A stretch of DNA of 14,698 nucleotides from Pelethousia sp034933245 (GTDB lineage: Bacteria > Bacillota > Clostridia > Christensenellales > CAG-138), in contig JAYFNX010000030.1 of NCBI GenBank assembly GCA_034933245.1, forward strand, positions 1 to 14,698, in the 5' to 3' direction. A program made the position numbers and the translations under genes. Within the stretch, counting starts at the first letter, position 1. Every line of letters begins with the position of its first letter. The notes under the pieces are model-generated. The model was not told the origin of the DNA and did no database searches. It was given only the letters and a program-made list of their open reading frames with translations. Positions 6,884 to 13,965 of this stretch are shown piece after piece.

Positions 6884-7291
6884 ATGTCCTTGACCTCCGA
6901 TTTTTTAAGAGGAAATACGGATACCATCATACTTTCAGCCCTTTCCGGCGGCGACAGCTATGGTTATGCGATTGTTAAGACCATTCGCGCAATTACAGAC
7001 GAACAGTTTAATTTAAAGGAAGCAACGCTATACACTTCCTTTCGCAGGCTGGAAGAAGCAGGCTGCATCGTTTCTTATTGGGGTGAACCGGAAGCCGGCC
7101 CGCGTAGACGGTATTATTCCATCACGGATATCGGCCGCAAGCAGCTGATAAAAAGCAGAGAATCATGGCTTCGGGAACGCACCATGCTGGAAAAACTTAT
7201 ATTCTCACAGGAGGGATACCATGCAGGAACAGATCCGTGCGCATGTGGAGCAACTTCTCGGGAACGATCGCGTATCCCCGCAAATAGCTGA
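6884..7291 (+). CDS. PadR-family transcriptional repressor, 135 residues
   Basis: This is a ligand-responsive winged-helix repressor. It starts with the usual PadR opening (LRGNTDTIILSALSGGDSYGYAIVK), followed by the recognition region (FNLKEATLYTSFRRLEEAG, residues ~42-60). The wing is EAGPRRRYYSITDIGRKQL (~70-88) and a short C-terminal dimerisation helix runs to about residue 107. This is the short subfamily-2 layout that normally stands before DUF1700 membrane-protein genes. After residue ~108 the frame continues for a further ~27 residues rich in Cys, Ser and Arg. This tail is encoded in the out-of-frame start of the next gene, giving a 71-base overlap where 4 to 10 bases is typical. It is probably an unselected tail or a lost stop. 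The likely target is its own operon promoter. Confidence 0.93.
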   Translation: MSLTSDFLRGNTDTIILSALSGGDSYGYAIVKTIRAITDEQFNLKEATLYTSFRRLEEAGCIVSYWGEPEAGPRRRYYSITDIGRKQLIKSRESWLRERTMLEKLIFSQEGYHAGTDPCACGATSRERSRIPANS

Positions 7292-7640
7292 GCTCAGGGA
7301 GGAAATGATAGACAACCTAACCGAACGGTATAACGACCTGCTTCGGGAGGGAAAAACTCCGGCTGCTGCATTTCAGATGATTACGGCGGATATCGGAGAT
7401 GTTTCCGAGCTTATCCAGAGCCTAAAACGGGATTCGGCCTTAACCGGGCTTTCGGCCGATCGCCTGCTCCGCATCCGGCGCTTGCGGGGGCTTAGAAGTG
7501 CCATCGCCACAGGTTGTTTTATTCTAGCCGCCGGTTTTCTCTTCGTTATCCCTTACCCAGCTTCCTTTCTTATATTTTGTACGTTCATAGCTCTGGCTGC
7601 CGGTCTGCTGGTATACAACAGAAGCACCAGGCTGCGATAG
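7221..7640 (+). CDS. DUF1700/HAAS-type membrane protein, 139 residues
   Basis: The N-terminal ~75 residues form the HAAS-like helical domain found in DUF1700 proteins. It has an amphipathic opening (MQEQIRAHVEQLLG), then ELREEMIDNLTERYNDLLREG, then KTPAAAFQMITADIGDVSELI. Two adjacent TM segments follow (~93-113 and ~115-133), with a short basic end. The ATG at 7221 has AGGAGGG directly upstream, inside the 3' end of padR. DUF1700 proteins are almost always coded with a PadR regulator and are thought to act as small-ligand or envelope-stress linked membrane components; the exact activity is unknown. The usual third partner, a DUF4097 putative adhesin, is absent here and replaced by two zinc-ribbon proteins. 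Confidence 0.88.
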   Translation: MQEQIRAHVEQLLGNDRVSPQIAELREEMIDNLTERYNDLLREGKTPAAAFQMITADIGDVSELIQSLKRDSALTGLSADRLLRIRRLRGLRSAIATGCFILAAGFLFVIPYPASFLIFCTFIALAAGLLVYNRSTRLR

Positions 7641-7668
7641 ATTTTAATTCTATATGGAGGAAACGGCA

Positions 7669-8727
7669 ATGAATATATGCCCAAACTGCGGTGCGCAAGG
7701 CCCGGATAACGCCCGGTTTTGCAACAATTGTGGAGCCGGCTTTCGTATGCCTGCTTATGGGCATGCGCAGACGCCATATAAAAAGAAGCTGGCATTTTGG
7801 TGGGTTGCCGCCATCGTATTTGGCGGATGCATCCTGGTTTCCGCCTGCATTTTTCTTCTGGCGGGCCATGCCTATCCCGCCGGGGATACGCAGCATGCCA
7901 TTGCGGAGCCCGATGTGCAGGTCGTACCCTACACGCCTGATCCGGGCCGGGATTATTCCGCCGCCGGCATGGAAATTCCCACGGATGAACCCGTTGAACC
8001 TGCGGCGCAAACGCCAAAGCCCGTTGCAGGCGGCATAACGGCCAGCGCACCCCTATCGGAGGAGGATGCGTTTTTGCTGGAGCTAGTCCAAGGCATGTGG
8101 GTCAGTGAGGTTGATTTTGAAGGCTGCTGCATACGTCTGCTCATCCATGACGATGTTGCTGCCATGGCGGTTGCAAACCCCAAAACGGAAGGCGCGGAAC
8201 CCCGGGCATGGAAGGATGAAGACTGGGACAGCGACCCCTGGGGCTGGGGTGATTGCTTCATGGAGGACGGCATTCTTTTCATAACGGATACCGAGGAGCA
8301 GGTTCCTTTTAAGATATACCCCATAAGCGATGGTTCCTTTTCGATGGAATACAACTATTCTGAAACGGAAGAGGGCGACCGTGTTACGTTCCACAGCATC
8401 CAGCCGCCGGAAGAGTTCAACCTTTCCGATTTTCTTGCGGGGGAGTGGGTCAGCGATGGAACGATAAAGAGCGATCGTACGATCCATGGGCTGTTCCGCT
8501 TCGGGGCGGACGGCAACGGCGAGGCCGGACGAGTAAAAAAGACGGAGGATGCGACCATATACGATTATGAAAGCGTATATGATTTTGCTTATTCAACCAA
8601 CGGCATGGCGCTTACCGTGTTCAACAAAAACGAAGGCACCGCCGTTTACGACGTTACCATACTGGACGCCTTTACCATCACCTTCGGTGACGAAACGTTC
8701 CGGCGCATTGTCTATTCCGAACCATGA
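7669..8727 (+). CDS. Zinc-ribbon single-TM protein with two lipocalin-like repeats, 352 residues
   Basis: The ATG at 7669 is chosen over an in-frame ATG at 7654, because that one overlaps the GGAGG ribosome site (7656-7660). Residues 4-21 form a zinc ribbon, CPNCG...CNNCG (Cys4, Cys7, Cys18, Cys21), predicted cytoplasmic. A TM segment spans ~41-65. A Pro/Glu/Ala-rich linker runs to ~130. Two related extracytoplasmic beta domains follow. Repeat 1 (~134-246) opens LVQGMWVSE and ends RVTFHSI. Repeat 2 (~252-350) opens FLAGEWVSDG and ends FTITFGDETFRRI. The GxW opening and beta pattern recall lipocalin/copper-resistance-like 'how much is left' barrels, but I cannot assign a family. The first repeat is Trp- and Asp-rich (EDWDSDPWGWGDC). 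It lies 28 bases after the DUF1700 gene, in the PadR operon. Function unknown. Confidence 0.85.
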   Translation: MNICPNCGAQGPDNARFCNNCGAGFRMPAYGHAQTPYKKKLAFWWVAAIVFGGCILVSACIFLLAGHAYPAGDTQHAIAEPDVQVVPYTPDPGRDYSAAGMEIPTDEPVEPAAQTPKPVAGGITASAPLSEEDAFLLELVQGMWVSEVDFEGCCIRLLIHDDVAAMAVANPKTEGAEPRAWKDEDWDSDPWGWGDCFMEDGILFITDTEEQVPFKIYPISDGSFSMEYNYSETEEGDRVTFHSIQPPEEFNLSDFLAGEWVSDGTIKSDRTIHGLFRFGADGNGEAGRVKKTEDATIYDYESVYDFAYSTNGMALTVFNKNEGTAVYDVTILDAFTITFGDETFRRIVYSEP

Positions 8728-8816
8728 ACCGGAAAATTTGAGCGGCACGTTTGAACTGATGGGAAACAACACCCAGCATAGGCCTATCTTACGCATCGTA
8801 TAAGGAGGTTTCGCCC

Positions 8817-10898
8817 ATGTATTGTAACCACTGCGGCAGGCAACTGAAAGAAGGCGGTACGTTCTGTGACAACTGCGGCATGCCGATCGAGGAACAGAGG
8901 CGGGCGGGCCGACACCAGCCCCCGCAGGGGCAGCCGGCGGCCATGGGTGGGCCACCGGCCTACGCGCAAATACAGCGACCGCCGCACATCCCGCCGCATG
9001 GGCCCGCCATATGGGTTCAGGTGGTTTGCATCCTACTGGCTGTGGTTTTGGGCCTTGGAATCGGCAGCGGAATCGGCATAGCCGCCGCACCCGCTGCCAA
9101 GACGACGCAGCCCCCGGTTTATGAAACGGTGAGCCGGTATGAAACCAGCTTACTTGCTACCATGACCGCCTATACCAAAGCGCGGGTCATGACGGAGATC
9201 CTTCTGAGCGAGAACGACCTCACCTTTGAAGAATGGAACGCGGAATGCGAAGCGACGATCCGGCTGTGGGAGAATGCGGCGCAGTGCGCCGAACAATACA
9301 CCGAAGCGTTTGAAGCATTGCCCGAAGCCGAAAAAACGAAAAGCCGGAAAGCGGAAAGCGCAAACCAGATGGGGCTTATGGGAAGGCAACCTTCCGGCGC
9401 AACGGCGCTTTCGGTTGCACGCAGGCCAACATGTGGGGCAACGGGCCTTGCAAGCAGCCCAACCGCTTCTACCAGCAGCCTGTTTAAATCCATCATGGGA
9501 TTCCCGAAAGACCAGAGGCTTGCGGTGCTTGCGAAGCTGCAGCAAAGCGATATTGAAACCGCATCCGCCACCTTGCGCCGGTTGCAAGGCGCTTTTGCCG
9601 CGGAATGCCAACAGTACAGCGAAAAAATGAACCAGCGGGAAGATACCATGCATGCGATGCAAGATGCCGCCGTCGCTATCCGCACGGGGGCAAAAGTCGG
9701 CGTTTTCGTTTGCGGCGCGGCGCTTACGGGAGGCGCAAGCGCATCGGGAAGCATCGGCGCGGCTTATAATATGTATCGCGCCGGGAAAATGACGGCAAGC
9801 GCTGTGGAGTTGGGGGCAATGGTTGTTTCCGGGGCGGATTTAATGCTGGAAGCGGGCCAAAACACGGCCAATATTATCGTAGGCAATATTGGCGAGAAGG
9901 GAGCGCCCGTATGCGTGTTTTTTAAGGGCATGGCAGACGATTTCGGATCGCTCCGCAAAGTGACGGAGCCGGTTACAGCCGTTATCAATACGGCCATGGT
10001 GGGGAATGCGGATGCGGTAGGCCGCGCGCTGTGGTTTACGGACAGTATGGAAAGCTATCTAAACGAGAATAAAATTCTGGGGATTGAGCTTAGCGGCAAT
10101 CGTAATGTTACGGTGCGGGTCGTTAAGGATGCGGATGCCGCTATGTTTCTGATGGATGCGGGCCTGCCGGGTGTGGTTCCCAGGACTTTGCCGTCACTAC
10201 GGCCGGGCATGGGGGAATCCATCGAAAGCGTAGACAGCCTGCTGCAGGCCGCGCGTTCCCTGACGGGGGAACTTTCCGGCTTGCAGAAGGAGCTGGACGA
10301 AATGGGCGACCGGTATGGTGACGACGATTCCGCCGGTTCCCTAGAGGGCGAAGGCGCCGGGACGGATGCCGATAACGATTTCCCGGCTGAGGTAACCGGC
10401 GTTCATCTTGAGCGGCTGGATAAAACGGTGCCGCTTGCCCGCTCCGGAAGCATTGGGACAGCGCCCGGTATGCGCGTCGATAGCTTTGAAATTATGGGGG
10501 GCAGCATACACGAGGCGCAGATGGATCCATCCGTCAACGAATCGTTTTGCTATTCTGTAAAAGGAAGCTGCCAAAAGGGAGAAACGGTGGGCCTTTCGAT
10601 GACGGCCACCACGCGGGATCGGGAGTTTGACGCGATTGCATATAATATTACTTCCAATAATCTCCAGATGACCATTACCTTCTATGATGAAAATGGAAAG
10701 GTTTTGGGCGCTCCTATAGAGCAGAAATCCCAGGAGGGCAGCACGGAGAGAACCATAGACGGCATGATTCGCGCCGACGTGCCGCAAAACGCAAAATCTG
10801 TGGAAATCATGGGACACTTCATCCATACGTACGTAAATTATGGCAATTATCAAGGCTGTGGGCTAACCATAAGGGCATCTTTTGGCGTAACGGAATGA
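8817..10898 (+). CDS. Large zinc-ribbon membrane protein with helical and C-terminal beta domains, 693 residues (possible internal compensated frameshift)
   Basis: An AAGGAGG site precedes the ATG. Residues 3-20 are a zinc ribbon (CNHCG...CDNCG) matching that of the previous gene. Residues ~30-63 are Pro/Gly-rich and a TM spans ~64-92 (Gly-zipper GLGIGSGIGIAA). A long helical region (~100-290) precedes a second hydrophobic, small-residue stretch (~291-345: VGVFVCGAALTGG, then AVELGAMVVSGADLM) that could insert in or line a membrane. Residues ~346-460 are mixed, ~462-525 include a helix and an acidic linker, and ~526-693 form an all-beta domain (SFCYSVKGSC, MTITFYDENG, VEIMGHFIH). I do not recognise a known family. 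Residues ~174-222 look unlike the rest (Ser/Ala/Thr/Arg-rich, no aromatics) and may be misread; see the findings. Same operon as the PadR, DUF1700 and smaller zinc-ribbon genes. Confidence 0.85.
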   Translation: MYCNHCGRQLKEGGTFCDNCGMPIEEQRRAGRHQPPQGQPAAMGGPPAYAQIQRPPHIPPHGPAIWVQVVCILLAVVLGLGIGSGIGIAAAPAAKTTQPPVYETVSRYETSLLATMTAYTKARVMTEILLSENDLTFEEWNAECEATIRLWENAAQCAEQYTEAFEALPEAEKTKSRKAESANQMGLMGRQPSGATALSVARRPTCGATGLASSPTASTSSLFKSIMGFPKDQRLAVLAKLQQSDIETASATLRRLQGAFAAECQQYSEKMNQREDTMHAMQDAAVAIRTGAKVGVFVCGAALTGGASASGSIGAAYNMYRAGKMTASAVELGAMVVSGADLMLEAGQNTANIIVGNIGEKGAPVCVFFKGMADDFGSLRKVTEPVTAVINTAMVGNADAVGRALWFTDSMESYLNENKILGIELSGNRNVTVRVVKDADAAMFLMDAGLPGVVPRTLPSLRPGMGESIESVDSLLQAARSLTGELSGLQKELDEMGDRYGDDDSAGSLEGEGAGTDADNDFPAEVTGVHLERLDKTVPLARSGSIGTAPGMRVDSFEIMGGSIHEAQMDPSVNESFCYSVKGSCQKGETVGLSMTATTRDREFDAIAYNITSNNLQMTITFYDENGKVLGAPIEQKSQEGSTERTIDGMIRADVPQNAKSVEIMGHFIHTYVNYGNYQGCGLTIRASFGVTE

Positions 10899-10923
10899 TC
10901 CCCTTTCAGGGAAAAAACGGCAG

Positions 10924-11385
10924 ATGAAAGGCTTCGTTTAAGCTGCTTCGTATTTGCGCTGCAAGCGCCGCACTCTTGCTTTGCACCGCATGCTGTCCCA
11001 AAGAGGCCGCAACCCGCGAAACGTTTCAAGCGGTGATGGAAAAGAACGGGTTCACCGTACTGAATGCAAACGAAACGCAAGCGCCTAAGCGCACCTGCTC
11101 TGCAGCCACCCGGCAGGACGGCGCACATACGGTGCGGTTTATCGAAACCATCGATCATGACTATGCGAAATATAATATCGGGGATCAAATCAAAGCGCTT
11201 GGCATTCCGGAACAAACCGATGTATTCAAAGGTAAAAAGACGGGAAGGTTGTGGGTGGCATACCGTATCTTCTATTGCGGCCGATTCTGCGCGGCAACAC
11301 GGATCAACGATACGATTTTAATCGCGGACGGATCAAAAAATTTTTCAGTAAAATTATGGAGTTATTTCAAGAACTCGGGTATTAG
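10924..11385 (+). pseudogene. Small lipoprotein gene, frameshifted near both ends
   Basis: The main frame (about 10928-11382) encodes a lipoprotein signal, KLLRICAASAALLLCTACC, whose lipobox would acylate a Cys in TACC. It continues RETFQAVMEKNGFTVLNANE, a 'FxxxMexxGftV' pattern I know from small Firmicute lipoproteins of unknown function, and ends with RINDTILIADGS and VKLWSYFKNSG. No good start codon lies in this frame: the plausible ATGAAA at 10924 is one base out of frame, and reading ATGAAG would restore M-K-A-S-F-K-L-L. At the 3' end the frame runs past SG into the terminator. One extra G in GGG (11377-11379) would give SGY and the stop TAG at 11383-11385. Both breaks are single-base changes in short runs. 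The gene is either a decayed copy or sequencing error. It follows the zinc-ribbon gene by 25 bases and may belong to that operon. Confidence 0.55.
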
Positions 11386-11411
11386 AGACAAAAATTATAG
11401 GGGACAATACG

Positions 11412-11442
11412 AATCCTGCGCTTACGGGCGCAGGATTTTTTT
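11412..11442 (+). terminator. Intrinsic terminator after the lipoprotein gene
   Basis: A perfect 10-bp stem AATCCTGCGC (11412-11421) pairs with GCGCAGGATT (11428-11437). It has a 6-base loop and is followed by a T run to 11442. It probably ends the PadR/zinc-ribbon transcript. It lies inside the extended lipoprotein reading frame, which argues that the frame's last ~40 codons are not coding. Confidence 0.9.
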
Positions 11443-11520
11443 ATGGGGGCGAATAAAAAACCTGATTCTTTGGGGCATGGCCTTTAGCAATGCGGCAGGC
11501 AACCCACATAATGGGGGTTG

Positions 11521-11556
11521 AGCCAGGAAAATACTAGCCAGGAAACCCAGGGGTTT
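11521..11556. repeat. Short direct and inverted repeats upstream of the IclR promoter
   Basis: AGCCAGGAAA occurs exactly twice (11521-11530 and 11536-11545). It is followed by the inverted repeat AAACCC-AG-GGGTTT (11543-11556), immediately before the -35 element at 11561. These may be regulator sites or degraded sequence. Apart from these I see nothing in the 11443-11560 gap. Confidence 0.35.
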
Positions 11557-11560
11557 TTAT

Positions 11561-11589
11561 TTGACAAGCCTAAGGGAAAGTGCTATTCT
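11561..11589 (+). promoter_or_regulatory. Strong sigma-A promoter of the IclR/ABC/uridine phosphorylase operon
   Basis: TTGACA (11561-11566) and TATTCT (11584-11589) are separated by exactly 17 bases. Transcription would start near 11596, leaving a ~50-base leader to the ATG at 11646. Confidence 0.85.
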
Positions 11590-11594
11590 TTACT

Positions 11595-11608
11595 TAACGA
11601 TTCCGTTA
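11595..11608. promoter_or_regulatory. Palindrome at the transcription start, probable IclR-type operator
   Basis: TAACG-attc-CGTTA is a perfect inverted repeat of 14 bases covering the predicted start of transcription. IclR-family dimers bind palindromes of about this size, and the first gene of the transcript is an IclR regulator, so autoregulation fits. Ownership is inferred. Confidence 0.55.
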
Positions 11609-11619
11609 CAAGAAATTTA

Positions 11620-11636
11620 ATCCCGAGATACGGGAT
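11620..11636. repeat. Second palindrome in the IclR leader, next to the ribosome site
   Basis: ATCCCG-agata-CGGGAT is a perfect inverted repeat of 17 bases ending one base before the GAGG ribosome site (11637-11640). As RNA it would form a 6-bp hairpin beside the start region; as DNA it could be a second operator. Confidence 0.45.
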
Positions 11637-11645
11637 GAGGTGCCT

Positions 11646-12392
11646 ATGCAATTAATAGAACGAACGCTAAGCATGCTCGAAATATTGAGCCGGGAGACAA
11701 ATGGACTATCCGTTTCGGATGCTGCGGCACGCTTGGATATCTCATCCAGCGCGGCCCATAGGATCTTGCAAGCGCTTACCCAGCAGGCCTATGTTTATCA
11801 GGATAAGGATACCAAACGCTATCAAATCGGTTACAAGGTTCTCACGCTCTGCGCCAACATAACGCAGGAAAATAGTCTTATCCGAACAAGCCACGCCTAT
11901 CTGCGGGAGCTTGAACAAAAACTTCACCGCACAATCGCGCTTTGCGTGCGCAAGTGCAGCAGTATCATTTGCATAGACTATGCGGATAGTGGCGATGGTT
12001 CCATGTTTTATATAAGGACGGGCTTTGCCATGCCGCTGCACTCCACTTCCGCCGGCAAAATTCTGTGCAGCTATCTTGAACGGGATAAGGTTCGCGCCCT
12101 GCTGGAGAGCGCGCCGTCGCTTAAGCATACACCCTATACCGAAACCAATTATGATGAGTGGATTCGCGAGCTGGACGGCATTCAACATCAGGGCTATGCA
12201 TTATGTGATGAAGAATTGCAACTTGGGGTGCAGGGTATCGCGACGGCGGTGTTCGATGGCCGTGGAAAAGCAATTGCCAGCATTTCCTTTACGGCGCTCA
12301 AAGCGGATCAATCCATTACGCCGGAGAGCATCGGCATACTCAAAGAGTATGCGGGGCGCATATCCAGAGCGCTTGGTCACCAGCAGATATAA
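11646..12392 (+). CDS. IclR-family transcriptional regulator, 248 residues
   Basis: The ATG at 11646 has GAGG 5 bases upstream; the in-frame GTG at 11640 overlaps that site. The N-terminal winged HTH (residues ~3-60) contains LSVSDAAARLDISSSAAHRI, followed by the LQALTQQAYVYQD wing. The C-terminal effector domain (~75-245) has the family motifs MPLHSTSAGKILCSYL (~129-144), YALCDEE (~184-190) and LGVQGIATAVFDGRGKAIASISF (~193-215). Length and layout are standard. IclR proteins bind small metabolites and usually control the adjacent catabolic or transport genes. Here those are an ABC transporter and a uridine phosphorylase, so a nucleoside or pyrimidine effector is plausible but inferred. It is the first gene of the operon, 30 bases ahead of the ATPase gene. 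Confidence 0.93.
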   Translation: MQLIERTLSMLEILSRETNGLSVSDAAARLDISSSAAHRILQALTQQAYVYQDKDTKRYQIGYKVLTLCANITQENSLIRTSHAYLRELEQKLHRTIALCVRKCSSIICIDYADSGDGSMFYIRTGFAMPLHSTSAGKILCSYLERDKVRALLESAPSLKHTPYTETNYDEWIRELDGIQHQGYALCDEELQLGVQGIATAVFDGRGKAIASISFTALKADQSITPESIGILKEYAGRISRALGHQQI

Positions 12393-12422
12393 TTTATTTA
12401 CAAGACAAGGAGGCTTTTGGGC

Positions 12423-13169
12423 ATGCGTGAAATCAGCCTGAGCGCAAAGGGACTAGATAAGGTCTACCATAACCTTTTAAAAGAGGACACCGTGGCGCTT
12501 AAAGACATCAATCTAGATATTCGCAAAGGCGAGTTCGTTTCGATTCTTGGGCCGTCCGGCTGTGGAAAATCCACCTTGCTCAAAATCATCGGCGGCTTGG
12601 AAAAGCCGACCGCCGGCGAGTTGCGTTATGCGGGCGGGACCAATCCTGAGCTTGGCTTCGTGTTCCAGGATTCCGTTCTACTGCCTTGGAAAAACGTCCG
12701 CAAAAACGCCGGGTTCCCGTTAAAAATTAAGAAAATGGAAACGGCGGAAAACCTGAAGAAGCTGGATGACCTTCTGGAGCTTGCCGGCCTGGGAGAGTTT
12801 AAAGAAGCGCTGCCAAGGGAACTTTCCGGCGGAATGAAGCAACGGGTCTCCATTGTGCGCGCACTTGCTTACGACGCCCCCCTTCTCTTGATGGACGAGC
12901 CTTTTGGCGCTTTGGATGCCCTTACGCGTGACCATATGAACATAGAACTTCTAAAAATTTGGGAAAGAACCGGAAAAACCATTTTATTTGTGACGCATAG
13001 CATTGAGGAAGCAGCTTTCCTTTCGGACCGCGTGATCGTGATGTCCGCACGGCCGGGGCAAATTAAGGAAATCGTTGATATCGATCTGCCAAGGCCCCGT
13101 ACGGATGTGGTCCGGAACGACCCGAAATTTGTGGAATATAACAAGTATCTGAGGGGGCTTATCGGATGA
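12423..13169 (+). CDS. ABC transporter ATP-binding protein, NitT/TauT (SsuB/ThiZ-like) family, 248 residues
   Basis: This is the cytoplasmic ATPase subunit of an importer. The ATG at 12423 has AAGGAGG (12407-12413) 9 bases upstream; the in-frame TTG at 12417 would be too close to it. Motifs are intact: Walker A GPSGCGKST (43-51), Q-loop Gln82 in FVFQD, signature LSGGMKQR (134-141), Walker B LLLMDEP (154-160) with Asp158/Glu159, and switch His192 in VTHS. The DLPRPR near residue 222 is typical of the NitT/TauT ATPases that import nitrate, sulfonates or pyrimidine precursors. Its stop overlaps the permease start as ATGA, so translation is coupled. The substrate is not determined by this subunit. 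Confidence 0.95.
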   Translation: MREISLSAKGLDKVYHNLLKEDTVALKDINLDIRKGEFVSILGPSGCGKSTLLKIIGGLEKPTAGELRYAGGTNPELGFVFQDSVLLPWKNVRKNAGFPLKIKKMETAENLKKLDDLLELAGLGEFKEALPRELSGGMKQRVSIVRALAYDAPLLLMDEPFGALDALTRDHMNIELLKIWERTGKTILFVTHSIEEAAFLSDRVIVMSARPGQIKEIVDIDLPRPRTDVVRNDPKFVEYNKYLRGLIG

Positions 13170-13951
13170 GGCGACGTTCGGATTTAGGCGGCACTTTGCG
13201 CTTTGCCGGAGAATACTGCCTTTCCATCGGAATATTTATTTTATTCTGGCAGATTTATGTAAGCGCGAGCAACGCACCGGCCTATGTGCTTCCTGCGCCG
13301 GGAGCGGTTGTTTCCGAGTTGGTGGCGCTCTTTGCCGAAGGAACGGTGTGGCCCCATCTCATCACCACCACGCTGGAAGTCATTGTGGGATTCCTCATTG
13401 GCGCGGTTATGGGCATGATTCTCGGTTATTTGCTGGTGAAGGTGGAGTTTTTGAAACTCACATTCATGCCTTATCTGGTTTTTGCACAGACGGCCCCTAA
13501 AATTGCGCTGGTACCGCTCTTCGTTATCTGGTTCGGTATCGGCCTTGTTTCCAAGGTTGTGCTTATTGTTTCCATGGTGATCTTCCCCGTCATGTCGGGC
13601 ATGGTTCTGGGTATAGAGGCTGTGCCCAGGGATGCCGGCAATCTGATTCGTGTGCTGGGCGGGACCAAATGGCAAATGCTTACTTTGGTGGAGCTGCCAT
13701 ATTCCTTACCGGCGTTGTTTTCCAGCTATAAAATCGGCATTGTGCAAGCTGTCATCGGCGCTATCGTGGCGGAGTGGATGAGCGGGAAGCAAGGGTTGGG
13801 CTATATCCTCACCTATGCATCCTCCACATACGATACAACCATGCTGATCGCCGGGATCATCGTCACCATTGTGGTAGGTATTTTCACCTACGAGCTGGTG
13901 GGACAGCTGGAAAACAAGCTGCTTTACTGGCACGAATCCAAAAAGCAATAG
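13166..13951 (+). CDS. ABC transporter permease, NitT/TauT (SsuC/ThiX-like) family, 261 residues
   Basis: This is the membrane subunit of the importer, a BPD_transp_1 fold. It has about six hydrophobic segments (~17-35, 65-90, 104-122, 127-150, 191-208, 217-240). The family opening YVLPAPGAVVSEL is present, as is PKIALVPLFVIWFGIG (~111-126). The ATPase-coupling loop lies at ~157-180 (DAGNLIRVLGGTKWQMLTLVELP). The end AEWMSGKQGLGY is also typical. The start ATG overlaps the ATPase stop by four bases. The substrate-binding protein that such importers need is not in the window: upstream genes do not fit, and the next gene is an enzyme, so it must lie past the right edge or elsewhere. Confidence 0.95.
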   Translation: MRRRSDLGGTLRFAGEYCLSIGIFILFWQIYVSASNAPAYVLPAPGAVVSELVALFAEGTVWPHLITTTLEVIVGFLIGAVMGMILGYLLVKVEFLKLTFMPYLVFAQTAPKIALVPLFVIWFGIGLVSKVVLIVSMVIFPVMSGMVLGIEAVPRDAGNLIRVLGGTKWQMLTLVELPYSLPALFSSYKIGIVQAVIGAIVAEWMSGKQGLGYILTYASSTYDTTMLIAGIIVTIVVGIFTYELVGQLENKLLYWHESKKQ

Positions 13952-13965
13952 AAGGGGATAGATAT

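Noticed and set aside
8728..8816. Possible continuation of the 352-residue protein in another frame after its TGA (LSGTFELMGNN...)
   Set aside because: The annotated end FRRIVYSEP closes the second repeat cleanly; the extra segment is short and only vaguely like the repeat start, so a frameshift here is not supported.
8593..9090. Minus-strand open frame of 165 codons crossing the junction of the two zinc-ribbon genes
   Set aside because: It spans the end of one good gene and the start of another, has no domain signal and no ribosome site; it is a GC-rich shadow.
10904..10928. Small hairpin (CCC/GGG) after the 693-residue gene, as a terminator
   Set aside because: Stem of only 4-5 bp and followed by A residues rather than T on the plus strand; the convincing terminator is at 11412-11442.
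11543..11560. AAACCC-AG-GGGTTT followed by T residues as a terminator
   Set aside because: The two-base centre leaves at most a 5-bp stem with a 4-base loop; too weak, and it abuts the IclR -35 element, so a DNA site is the better reading.
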